Source: Rhodobacteraceae bacterium UBA1943
Lineage (GTDB): Bacteria; Pseudomonadota; Alphaproteobacteria; Rhodobacterales; Rhodobacteraceae
DNA: 25,838 nt
Direction: 5' to 3'
Assembly: GCA_002336845.1 (NCBI GenBank)
Contig: DDEX01000078.1
Coordinates: forward strand, 2,916 to 28,753
Part shown: in pieces, positions 15,974 through 22,618 of the stretch
How the letters are laid out: each line of letters starts with the position of its first letter
Position numbering within the stretch: position 1 is the stretch's first letter
Program-made: the position numbers and the translations under genes
Notes under the pieces: generated by a model
Told to the model about the DNA's origin: nothing
Databases searched by the model: none
Seen by the model: only the letters and a program-made list of their open reading frames with translations

Positions 15974-16011
15974 TAGAAGGCAGTTGCTCTATCCAGCTGA
16001 GCTACGGGAGC
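15974..16011 (-). pseudogene. 5' half of a tRNA-Arg(TCT)-like gene
   Basis: Read on the reverse strand from 16011, 38 nt match the first half of a bacterial tRNA-Arg: acceptor arm GCTCCCG, TA, D-arm GCTCAGCTGGATAGAGC, A, then ACTGC and CTTCTA, which contains anticodon TCT. After 15974 the sequence diverges: there is no 3' anticodon stem, no usual GGTTCGAATCC T-arm and no matching CGGGAGC acceptor strand. It cannot fold as a tRNA. The surrounding gap 15796-16040 has no gene I can support. It is probably a remnant left by recombination at a tRNA locus. Confidence 0.75.
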
Positions 16012-16040
16012 ACGCGCTTCATTTGCATCAGGTTGCCCCG

Positions 16041-16514
16041 TCAATCAAGCGGGCGCGTCATGAAAACCGAATTCGGGTCCGCGCCATAGCCTTCGAACGG
16101 CGGACAATAGGTGAAGCCCGCCCGCTCATAAAGGGCGCGGGCGGCGATGAAGGTTGGTTGCACGCCGGTTTCCAGCGACAGGCGCTTCAGCCCTTTGGCC
16201 TGTGCCGCAGCCACCAGATGCTCCAGCATCTGGCGCGACAAGCCGCGGCCGCGTTCTTCTGCCAGCACATGCATGGACTTGATCTCGGCATGAGTGCTGT
16301 CAATCCGCTTGAAGGCGCCCATGGCCACCGGACGCCCGCTGTCGCGCATCACGAAAAAGGCGATGTCGGGGCTGTCCAGCTCCGAGGCATCCATCATGTG
16401 AATGCTCTCGGGGGGCGTGTCGGCGTGCATGTCTGCCGTGTGGCGTTCGAACAGCAGCGCCAGGTCCGGCCCCGTCGGGCTTTCGCACGAAATGACCAGA
16501 CCCGGCATTGCCAT
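16041..16514 (-). CDS. GNAT-family N-acetyltransferase
   Basis: The 157-residue product has the GNAT acetyl-CoA fold. It shows AFFVMRDSGRPVAMGAFKRID (strands 2-3), EIKSMHVLAEERGRGLSRQML with the RGRGLS pyrophosphate loop at about 88-93, and ARALYERAGFTYC near the C-terminus. It would acetylate a small molecule or protein amine; the target is unknown. Its ATG (16514) shares one base with the TAA of the upstream gene (TAATG), so translation is probably coupled; an alternative ATG is at 16508. A longer frame upstream lies inside the neighbour and is rejected. Confidence 0.9.
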   Translation of the reverse strand: MAMPGLVISCESPTGPDLALLFERHTADMHADTPPESIHMMDASELDSPDIAFFVMRDSGRPVAMGAFKRIDSTHAEIKSMHVLAEERGRGLSRQMLEHLVAAAQAKGLKRLSLETGVQPTFIAARALYERAGFTYCPPFEGYGADPNSVFMTRPLD

Positions 16515-17959
16515 TACTGTGCCAGTCCCGACAGGTCGGTGCCGTTGATCAGCATTCCACCTGTGGGCGTGGTTTCCAGATCCCACACCAAGGCGCCGCC
16601 GTCACCCGGCTTGGCCATGCCGGTCGCCATGGCCAGGAAGGGGGCGAATTGCTGGTTCACTTCGGGCGGGGCGGCCTGGATCGTGGCGGTCACCTTGTCC
16701 ATCCCGGTCAGCGACACAGTGGCCTTGCCCACCGGAACCGTGGTTTCCGGCCCGAACGACAGGGTGCCGGTGTAGCCAAGGGTATAGTCAGGCGCGGTGG
16801 TCGTGCCGGGGGCGATGGTCAGGTCAACCACGCCTTCGGGCAAGAGGGCCGCCAGAAGCTGCTGCTCCACCTCTGGCCCGACCGGCGGTTTCTTGGTCAG
16901 GTCGGCGGCTTGCAGGAACAGCTTGACCGGCGCATCGAGGTTGAAGCGCGACAGGCCGAAATCCAGCGTCACGTCGCTGGGCACCAGCGTCGCGGCCCAT
17001 TCGGGCACCAGACCGGGCGGGAGGCTCAGGCCGCTGATGGCAATCGCCTCGCGGACAAGACCCTTTTCAACAATGCCATTCGCCTCGACATCGACCTTGG
17101 CGGAGGCGATGGCCACCGGACCGATCGGCGTTTCCACCGATACGCCGCCCATCGTGGCATTCGCCGTCAGGTGATCAAAGATCGGCAGACCTTCGGTCAC
17201 GATGGTTTTCAGATCGCCCTGCTTGGCGGCAACGGCCGCAGCCTCGGGGTTGGCGACGAAGAATGCGACCAGCTTGTAGATCGCATCGGGGCGCATACCC
17301 TGAACCACACCATTGCCGGTGTAGTCATCGGCCTTCAGGCTGATAGTCGTGGGGGGGAGCCCGCCGCCACTAGGGACGTCGAAGACTTCGGAAAAGCCGG
17401 TGGCAGAATAGGTCATCGTGCTGTCAACGCCGCCGTTCGCGCCCGCCGCTGCCTTGGTTTCATACTGGGTCGAGGCGACCGAGTATTGCACGTTGCTGGT
17501 GCCGGCAGCTTCGGTGATCTGCTGCTTCATTTGAAGGTCGGTGACCGTGGTGGAAGAAGCCGAGAACGACTGGATCGCCTCATCGAACGTGCCGGTGCCC
17601 TTGATGTTGGCGATGTTCACGCTGATGTCGGCCTTGCCGGGCGCATTCAGTGTGAAGGCAAAGCTTTGATCCTGCGTATAGGCCCAGGTGTCATTGCCAT
17701 TGTCGGTCAACTGGAACGTCAGCGGCGAAATCGTGGCGGTGCCCGCCTCGGCTGGCAGCTTGGCCAGCAGGGGGGTGAAGTCGATCTTCACACCATAGGC
17801 ATCGCCCTCGGGGGCCACCGAGACGACACCGGGGGTTGCGCCCAGATAGGTCTGCAAGGTGGCGGTCAGCTCTGCCGCGCCTTCGGGCGTGGCTTGGGCA
17901 AGCGCGGTGGTGCCCCAAAGGGCCGCAGTCAGGGCAAGCGGAAGGGAATAATGGCGCAA
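16514..17959 (-). CDS. Exported DUF2125-like protein, TTG start
   Basis: The best start is TTG at 17959: a perfect AAGGAGG lies 6 nt upstream, and the protein then begins with a signal peptide, MRHYSLPLALTAALWGTTALAQA, cleavable after AQA. No ATG fits. The 481-residue product is rich in Ala, Thr, Gly and beta-strand-like segments, nearly Cys-free, and looks like a periplasmic or envelope protein. Features include DFTPLLAKLPAEAGTATISP, repeated ISGLSLPPGLVPEWAATL and DVTLDFGLSRFNLDAPVKLF. The overall layout recalls alphaproteobacterial DUF2125 proteins, but the family call is from memory and uncertain. No enzymatic motif is seen. It is co-transcribed with the GNAT gene. Confidence 0.85.
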   Translation of the reverse strand: MRHYSLPLALTAALWGTTALAQATPEGAAELTATLQTYLGATPGVVSVAPEGDAYGVKIDFTPLLAKLPAEAGTATISPLTFQLTDNGNDTWAYTQDQSFAFTLNAPGKADISVNIANIKGTGTFDEAIQSFSASSTTVTDLQMKQQITEAAGTSNVQYSVASTQYETKAAAGANGGVDSTMTYSATGFSEVFDVPSGGGLPPTTISLKADDYTGNGVVQGMRPDAIYKLVAFFVANPEAAAVAAKQGDLKTIVTEGLPIFDHLTANATMGGVSVETPIGPVAIASAKVDVEANGIVEKGLVREAIAISGLSLPPGLVPEWAATLVPSDVTLDFGLSRFNLDAPVKLFLQAADLTKKPPVGPEVEQQLLAALLPEGVVDLTIAPGTTTAPDYTLGYTGTLSFGPETTVPVGKATVSLTGMDKVTATIQAAPPEVNQQFAPFLAMATGMAKPGDGGALVWDLETTPTGGMLINGTDLSGLAQ

Positions 17960-18148
17960 GGTAATCCTCCTTGTGGCGCATGGGCCAAATGGGTTGGAGT
18001 GGCGGGACGCACACCGGGAACCTAGGCGCGAGACAGCAAAATTCCCCAGCGAAGTCAATTGCGGGTTTCCAGCCTTGCCTGTCGTCATCGGTTCCGGTTC
18101 AGACCGGCAAGGCTGCCGCCGCTTTGTGGTAAACTTATGACACAAATG

Positions 18149-18175
18149 AAAAAAGCGCCGGAAACCGGCGCTTTT
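18149..18175 (-). terminator. Intrinsic terminator of dadA
   Basis: A perfect 11-bp stem AAAAGCGCCGG / CCGGCGCTTTT (18151-18161 and 18165-18175) with a 3-nt loop lies 17 nt after the dadA stop. On the reverse strand the stem ends in a run of six T. Its near symmetry gives a shorter T-run on the forward strand too. Confidence 0.88.
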
Positions 18176-18191
18176 CAGCCTGTTGAACGGA

Positions 18192-19490
18192 TCAGGCCGG
18201 AACGGCAAGGCCAATGGCCTGGCGTTTGCGGGCATCGCGCAGATAGCGGGCATAGCCCAGATCGGCATGTTCAATTTCCGGTGCGCGGCCAGACATCAGA
18301 TCAGCCAGCAACCGGCCCGACCCTGCGGCCATCGTCCAGCCCAGCGTGCCGTGCCCGGTGTTCAGGAACAGGTTGGACAGGGTAGAGCGGCCGACGATCG
18401 GCGTGCCATCGGGCGTCATCGGGCGGAGGCCGGTCCAGAAGGTGGCCTGCGACTGGTCGCCCGCGCCGCCGAACAGATCCTCGACCGAATGTTCCAGCGT
18501 CGCGCGGCGCTTGGGGCTTAGCGACATATCGAATCCGTTCACCTCGGCCAGACCGCCAACGCGGATACGGTCGCCCAGACGGGTGATGGCGATCTTGTAG
18601 GTCTCGTCCATCACGGTCGAGACCGGCGCCCTGGCCGCATCGGTGATCGGGATGGTCAGCGAATACCCCTTCAGCGGATAGATCGGCAGGTTCATCCCCA
18701 GCGGTTTGGCCAGGAACGGCGAAAAGCTGCCCATCGCCAGCACATAGCTGTCGGCCATGATCACACCCTTGTCGGTGCGGATGCCCGAAACGCGGGTGCC
18801 GTCAGTTTCGATCCCTTCGATCTTCACGCCCCAGCGGAAGGTCACGCCAAGGGCGCGGGCCATTTCGGCCAGTGAGTTGGTGAATTTGAAGCAGTCGCCG
18901 GTTTCGTCGCCCGGCAGGCGCAGGCCACCGGCGATCTTGTGAACGGATGAGGCAAGGCCCGGCTCGGCGCGCACGCAACCCGCGGCGTCCAGAACCTCGA
19001 ACGGCACGCCGTCGGCCTTGAGAACCTCGATGTCCTTTGCCGCGCCATCGACCTGCTTCTGGCTGCGGAACACCTGAAGGGTGCCCTGCGTGCGCTCGTC
19101 ATAGGAAATGCCGGTCTCGGCGCGCAGATCCTTCAGGCAGTCGCGCGAATATTCGGCGATGCGGACCATGCGGCTTTTGTTGGTCTTGTAGGCATCGGTG
19201 GTGCAGTTTGCCAGCATCCGCGCCAGCCACCCCAGCTTGGCCGGATCGGGCCGCAGGTTCAGGATCAGCGGCGCATGGCGCATGAACATCCACTTCATCG
19301 CCTTCAGCGGAATGCCGGGTGCGGCCCACGGGGCGGAATAGCCGGGGCTGACCTCGCCCGCGTTGGCGAAAGAGGTTTCCAGCGCCGGGCCATCCTGCCG
19401 GTCGATGACCGTCACCTCATGACCCGCACGGGCCAGATACCAGGCCGAGGTCACGCCGATCACGCCTGCGCCAAGTACAACGACTTTCAT
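18192..19490 (-). CDS. dadA: D-amino-acid dehydrogenase
   Basis: The 432-residue flavoprotein matches DadA: MKVVVLGAGVIGVTSAWYL with the FAD dinucleotide fold, TSFANAGEVSPGYSAPWAAPG, LKWMF-like segment KAMKWMFMRHAPL, LPGDETGDCFKFTNSLA, PIYPLKGYSLTIPI, and FWTGLRPMTPDGTPIVGRS plus NTGHGTLGWTMAAGSG. DadA oxidatively deaminates D-amino acids, mainly D-alanine, passing electrons to the membrane quinone pool. An AGGAG lies before the ATG at 19490. No alanine racemase or Lrp regulator gene is adjacent, unlike the enteric dadAX arrangement. It is a single-gene unit with its own terminator. Confidence 0.93.
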   Translation of the reverse strand: MKVVVLGAGVIGVTSAWYLARAGHEVTVIDRQDGPALETSFANAGEVSPGYSAPWAAPGIPLKAMKWMFMRHAPLILNLRPDPAKLGWLARMLANCTTDAYKTNKSRMVRIAEYSRDCLKDLRAETGISYDERTQGTLQVFRSQKQVDGAAKDIEVLKADGVPFEVLDAAGCVRAEPGLASSVHKIAGGLRLPGDETGDCFKFTNSLAEMARALGVTFRWGVKIEGIETDGTRVSGIRTDKGVIMADSYVLAMGSFSPFLAKPLGMNLPIYPLKGYSLTIPITDAARAPVSTVMDETYKIAITRLGDRIRVGGLAEVNGFDMSLSPKRRATLEHSVEDLFGGAGDQSQATFWTGLRPMTPDGTPIVGRSTLSNLFLNTGHGTLGWTMAAGSGRLLADLMSGRAPEIEHADLGYARYLRDARKRQAIGLAVPA

Positions 19491-19828
19491 CCGCCTCTCC
19501 TGCCTGTTCACCAGTGGGAATTGCCGCAAGATAAGTGAAACCGCAGACAGTTTTTGGCAAAGTTGGTGTTCTGGATACCGGTTTTTCGCAGATAATTCTC
19601 TATTACTTGAAAATATTCGTGCTTTATTCTGCACAATTTCCAATCACGCGCCGGTTTCTTGCGTATAAATCGGTATCTAGGCAAGGAAACAGGTCACGCG
19701 ATCTTTTGATTCCTCTGACCGGTCAGGGCCAAACCGCTGATTTTCTGCCTTTTCTGTTACAGGCAACTCGCCGCCATGTGACCGGGGCAGGGGGTGCAGG
19801 CCGTTTTTGTTCTGCTTATATAGGGGGC
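19491..19828. promoter_or_regulatory. AT-rich divergent control region between dadA and lolA
   Basis: This 338-bp gap is clearly more AT-rich than the flanks and holds no gene I can support. It contains two related direct repeats, CCGGTTTTTCGCAGATAA (19578-19595) and CCGGTTTCTTGCGTATAA (19651-19668; 14 of 18 identical). They are flanked by GATACCG (19574-19580) and its inverted copy CGGTATC (19671-19677). These are candidate regulator sites for dadA. On the lolA side, TATATA (19817-19822) lies so close to the ATG that transcription could begin at or beside the start codon. Confidence 0.5.
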
Positions 19829-20431
19829 ATGAACAGACGCACCGCCCTTCTGGCCCCGCTTGCCCTGATCGCCCTGTCGATGCCCGCTGCGGCGGCACCG
19901 ATTCCGCTTGCAGATCTGTCGGCGTATCTGAACGCCATCACCTCGGTTCAGACCGATTTTACCCAGGTGAATGCAGACGGCTCTGTGGTGCTGGGAAAGA
20001 TTTACATCCAGCGGCCTGGACGGGTGCGGTTCGAATATGCGCCGCCCGACAAGAGCCTGGTGCTGGCTTCGTCGGGCAATGTGGCGATCTTCGATGCCAA
20101 GTCGAACCAGCCGCCAGAGCAATACCCGCTGCGCCGCACGCCCCTCAGCCTTATCCTGGCCGACAAGATAAATCTCGCCAAGGCCAGGACGGTCATCGGC
20201 CACAAAGAGGTGGACAATACCACTCGCGTGATCGCCCAAGACCCCGAACACCCCGAGTATGGCACGATTGAACTGGTCTTCACCGCCAGCCCGGTCACCT
20301 TGCGCCAGTGGATCATCACCGATGACGTCGGCCAGCAGACCACCGTGATCCTGGGTGATCTGACCGTGGGCAAGGGGTTCGCCCCCGGTTTTTTCAACAT
20401 CAAGGATGAGATCGATCGGCGGAAGAACTAG
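19829..20431 (+). CDS. lolA: Outer-membrane lipoprotein carrier protein LolA
   Basis: The 200-residue product begins with a signal peptide (MNRRTALLAPLALIALSMPAAAA) and continues with the LolA beta-barrel pattern: ITSVQTDFTQVNADGSVVLGKIYIQRPGRVRFEYAPPDKSLVLASSG (in parts), YPLRRTPLSLILADKINL, GTIELVFTASPVTLRQWIITDDVGQQTTVIL, and a final FNIKDE. LolA ferries lipoproteins through the periplasm from LolCDE to the outer membrane. The ATG follows AGGGGG with only 1 nt between, poor spacing for a ribosome binding site, while TATATA lies just upstream; a leaderless message is possible. It ends 15 nt from the convergent transglycosylase. Confidence 0.93.
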   Translation: MNRRTALLAPLALIALSMPAAAAPIPLADLSAYLNAITSVQTDFTQVNADGSVVLGKIYIQRPGRVRFEYAPPDKSLVLASSGNVAIFDAKSNQPPEQYPLRRTPLSLILADKINLAKARTVIGHKEVDNTTRVIAQDPEHPEYGTIELVFTASPVTLRQWIITDDVGQQTTVILGDLTVGKGFAPGFFNIKDEIDRRKN

Positions 20432-20446
20432 GCCTCCGCCCTCCGG

Positions 20447-21025
20447 TCAGCGGCAGTATTCCAGTTGCTGGCGATAAAGCTCGGCCCGGCTGCCGACCTT
20501 GGCGGCCACATCGACCAGCCAGGGCTTGCCCAGATAAGACTGGTTGGAAAAGCCTGTCCGCCCCTCATGATAGGCCAGATACTGCGACTCTGCGTCACCG
20601 GGCGAGATACCCAGCCGGTCGGTGGTGCCGCGCATATACCAGCCCATGAAGTCGGTCGCATCCTCGATCCGGTCGCGCCGGGCGCCACGCCGACCGCTTT
20701 CATGTTGATATTCCTCCCAGGTGCCGTCCAGCGCCTGACTGTAGCCATAGGCCGAGGATTGCCGCCCCATCGGAATGACCCCCAGCGCAAATCGGTGCGG
20801 CGTGCGGGCATTGCCCACGAATTTCGATTCCTGATGGATCGCAGCCATCTGCACATGCACCGGAATACCCCAGCGCCGCTCGGTCGCCTCCATCGCCCGC
20901 AGATAGCCGGGGCGTTGACGCAAAATCGAACATGCGTCGTCAAGATCACGGGGCGCCGAAAAGTTCCCGCCCCCACAAGAGGCAAGGGCCAGTAACAGGA
21001 TCGACGCACGGAGAGTTCTGCTCAT
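20447..21025 (-). CDS. Lipoprotein lytic transglycosylase (SLT domain)
   Basis: The ATG at 21025 follows GAGGGG and gives 192 residues; an in-frame ATG at 21040 has no such site. The N-terminus is a lipoprotein signal with lipobox LASC and acylated Cys17. The mature part is an SLT-type lysozyme-like domain: IPVHVQMAAIHQESKFVGNAR with probable catalytic Glu66, then FALGVIPMGRQSSAYGYSQALDGTWEEY (in parts), DATDFMGWYM, and YLAYHEGRTGF. It should cleave peptidoglycan at the inner face of the outer membrane. It is convergent with lolA. Confidence 0.9.
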   Translation of the reverse strand: MSRTLRASILLLALASCGGGNFSAPRDLDDACSILRQRPGYLRAMEATERRWGIPVHVQMAAIHQESKFVGNARTPHRFALGVIPMGRQSSAYGYSQALDGTWEEYQHESGRRGARRDRIEDATDFMGWYMRGTTDRLGISPGDAESQYLAYHEGRTGFSNQSYLGKPWLVDVAAKVGSRAELYRQQLEYCR

Positions 21026-21210
21026 CTGCCCCTCGCGCATTCATTTTGACGACACCATAGGGGAAAGCGCGCCCAAGGGAAATGCCGCAACATCTGCAAT
21101 CTGATCAGAATTCCGCGAGGCAGGGGCCCGACTGTCGCCATCATGCAACGGTATTGTTTCCCTTGTGCCACCGTCCCTGACATGGACAGGCCCTGCCGTC
21201 AGGAGTAAAT

Positions 21211-21237
21211 ATGCAGTTGGGGGTAGTGTTATGTTGA
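21211..21237 (+). CDS. Possible eight-codon leader peptide overlapping hspQ
   Basis: An AGGAG (21201-21205) stands 5 nt before ATG at 21211, better than the site for hspQ itself. The frame reads MQLGVVLC and stops at 21235-21237, overlapping the hspQ ATG (21231) by 7 nt in another frame. It could couple or tune hspQ translation. A chance occurrence is possible. Confidence 0.35.
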   Translation: MQLGVVLC

Positions 21238-21557
21238 AGACGGATGCCAAGTATCACATCGGGCAGGTGTTGCGTCATCGCAAGCACCCGTTTCGTGGTG
21301 TGGTGTTCGATGTCGATGCCATCTTTAACAACACCGATGCCTGGTACGAGGCGATCCCCGAGGAAAGCCGCCCTTCCAAGGACCAGCCGTTCTATCATCT
21401 GCTGGCCGAAAACGATCAGTCCTATTACGTCGCCTATGTGTCCGAACAGAACCTTGTTCCGGACGAAACCGGCCAGCCCGTGACCCACCCCGACCTGCCC
21501 GATTTGTTCGGCGATTTCGAGGATGGGCGCTATCCGCTTCAGTTCCAGTTGAACTGA
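21231..21557 (+). CDS. hspQ: Heat shock protein HspQ / YccV-like hemimethylated-DNA-binding protein
   Basis: The 108-residue product shows the YccV domain: KYHIGQVLRHRKHPFRGVVFDVDAIF, WYEAIPEESRPSKDQPFYHLLAEND, YYVAYVSEQNLVPDETGQPVTHPDL, and a final LFGDFEDGRYPL. The family was described as binding hemimethylated DNA and as a specificity factor or adaptor for Lon protease in enterobacteria. The start at 21231 has GGGGG 7 nt upstream. The preceding gap 21026-21210 holds a TCTGATCAGA palindrome (21100-21109) and presumably the promoters of both divergent genes. No U-tract terminator was found after the stop. Confidence 0.92.
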   Translation: MLKTDAKYHIGQVLRHRKHPFRGVVFDVDAIFNNTDAWYEAIPEESRPSKDQPFYHLLAENDQSYYVAYVSEQNLVPDETGQPVTHPDLPDLFGDFEDGRYPLQFQLN

Positions 21558-21595
21558 CTGCGCTTACGCTTTGGTAATGCCTGTTCCCTAATCTG

Positions 21596-21615
21596 CCTCC
21601 GTTCCCCGGTGGAGG
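21596..21615 (+). promoter_or_regulatory. Hairpin that could mask the STAS gene ribosome binding site
   Basis: CCTCC (21596-21600) can pair with GGAGG (21611-21615), the ribosome binding site of the STAS gene, across a 10-nt loop. The stem is only 5 bp but all of it covers the Shine-Dalgarno. Confidence 0.35.
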
Positions 21616-21620
21616 TTTAG

Positions 21621-21956
21621 ATGAATATTACCGTCGAAAAGCAGGGCGAGTTGCTTATGGCGCAGGTGCAGCAGGACCGGATCGATGCTGCCTGCGCGAT
21701 CCAGTTCAAGGATCGGATGCGCCAGATTTCCCTTGAAGGTCAAGGGCGTGTCGTCCTTGATCTGTCGCAGGTGGCCTTCATCGACAGCTCGGGCCTCGGG
21801 GCCGTGGTGGCGGTGCGCAAGGCATTGGGGGCGGAGCGCCCGCTGGAACTGGTTGGTTTGACGCCCACGGTGCAAAAGGTGTTCCGCCTGACCCGGATGG
21901 ACAGCATTTTCACAATCCATGACCGTTGGGATGACGGTCTGCGCGATGCTGTGTAA
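21621..21956 (+). CDS. STAS-domain anti-sigma factor antagonist (RsbV/SpoIIAA type)
   Basis: The 111-residue protein is a single STAS domain: RIDAACAIQFKDRMRQ, GRVVLDLSQVAFIDSSGLGAVVAVRKAL, and LVGLTPTVQKVFRLTRMDSIF. DSSGLG (residues 55-60) holds the serine normally phosphorylated by the partner kinase. Such proteins release a sigma factor or effector by binding the anti-sigma kinase when unphosphorylated. GGAGG lies 5 nt before the ATG. The kinase-like partner follows after 13 nt. No sigma factor or PP2C phosphatase gene is seen in the window. Confidence 0.93.
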   Translation: MNITVEKQGELLMAQVQQDRIDAACAIQFKDRMRQISLEGQGRVVLDLSQVAFIDSSGLGAVVAVRKALGAERPLELVGLTPTVQKVFRLTRMDSIFTIHDRWDDGLRDAV

Positions 21957-21969
21957 CTGCAAGGTTCCG

Positions 21970-22392
21970 ATGGCAGATGTCGAAGGGATGGCGCTTTGCC
22001 TTGTGATCGCAGCACAGCCCGATGCGGTCAGCCTTGCCTTGCAACGCGTGATGCGTGCGCCGGAACTCGCCGGGCTGAATGCCGATGGGCGCGGCACGGC
22101 AGAGTTGGTTCTGGCAGAGGTTCTGAACAATGTGGTGGAACACGCCTATGCCTGTTATCCGGGCGAGATCGAGCTGCGGCTGATCGTTGCGCCCGCCTGC
22201 CTGCATTGCCGGATCATCGATTCCGGCCTGCCGATGCCCGAAGAGCGGCTGCCTCCTGGCGGTCCGCCGGATCTGGGGGGGGATTTGCCGGAAGGCGGCT
22301 TTGGGTGGGGCTTGATTCGTGCCTTGACCACGGGTCTTGAGTATCGTCGGCTGGCTGGCCGCAATCATCTGCAATTCTCGCTGCCAGTGTAA
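21970..22392 (+). CDS. HATPase anti-sigma factor / serine kinase (RsbW type)
   Basis: The 140-residue product (ATG 21970, with AAGG 5 nt upstream) is a small GHKL ATPase domain. It has the N-box ELVLAEVLNNVVEHAY, the G1 motif IIDSGLPMP, and the G2 region GGFGWGLIRALTTG, ending NHLQFSLPV. Such RsbW/SpoIIAB-like proteins phosphorylate their STAS partner and sequester a sigma factor or another target. It is transcribed right behind the STAS gene. Earlier in-frame ATGs (21919, 21946) overlap that gene and lack ribosome binding sites. The target is not encoded nearby. Confidence 0.9.
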   Translation: MADVEGMALCLVIAAQPDAVSLALQRVMRAPELAGLNADGRGTAELVLAEVLNNVVEHAYACYPGEIELRLIVAPACLHCRIIDSGLPMPEERLPPGGPPDLGGDLPEGGFGWGLIRALTTGLEYRRLAGRNHLQFSLPV

Positions 22393-22514
22393 CAATCCCC
22401 GGCCCATTGGCGGACTGTGCCCAAGTTGCGAATTATGCCGCAATCTCGCCATGATTTGCCCGTCAATCCGCCCGGACCCACTGAAAATCTGATCCAGTAG
22501 CTGCATAAAGCTTC

Positions 22515-22560
22515 CCTCGGCGTCGCGGTAAAAGCCCCCACCCAGTCCGCGATGCCGAGG
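22515..22560 (+). repeat. Long hairpin (inverted repeat) upstream of the gamma-glutamyltransferase gene
   Basis: Arms CCTCGGCGTCGCGG (22515-22528) and CCGCGATGCCGAGG (22547-22560) pair over 14 bp with a single mismatch, a G-U wobble in RNA, around an 18-nt loop. No T-run follows. The gap 22393-22618 has no gene. It could be an mRNA structure, an imperfect terminator, or a member of an interspersed palindromic repeat family. Confidence 0.7.
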
Positions 22561-22618
22561 TTCAGCAGACTTGGCTTCTGCCTCGTGCCTCCCTAGGGTC
22601 TGCGGCGGAGGTGTCATC

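Noticed and set aside
15974..16011. Group I intron in the tRNA-Arg anticodon loop, as known in some proteobacteria
   Set aside because: The break after the anticodon is suggestive, but no 3' half with T-arm and acceptor strand was found within the following 250 nt and no intron core was recognised.
18192..19490. Glycine oxidase or sarcosine oxidase instead of D-amino-acid dehydrogenase
   Set aside because: The TSFANAGEVSPGYSAPWAAPG segment (in two parts) and overall 432-residue length fit DadA much better.
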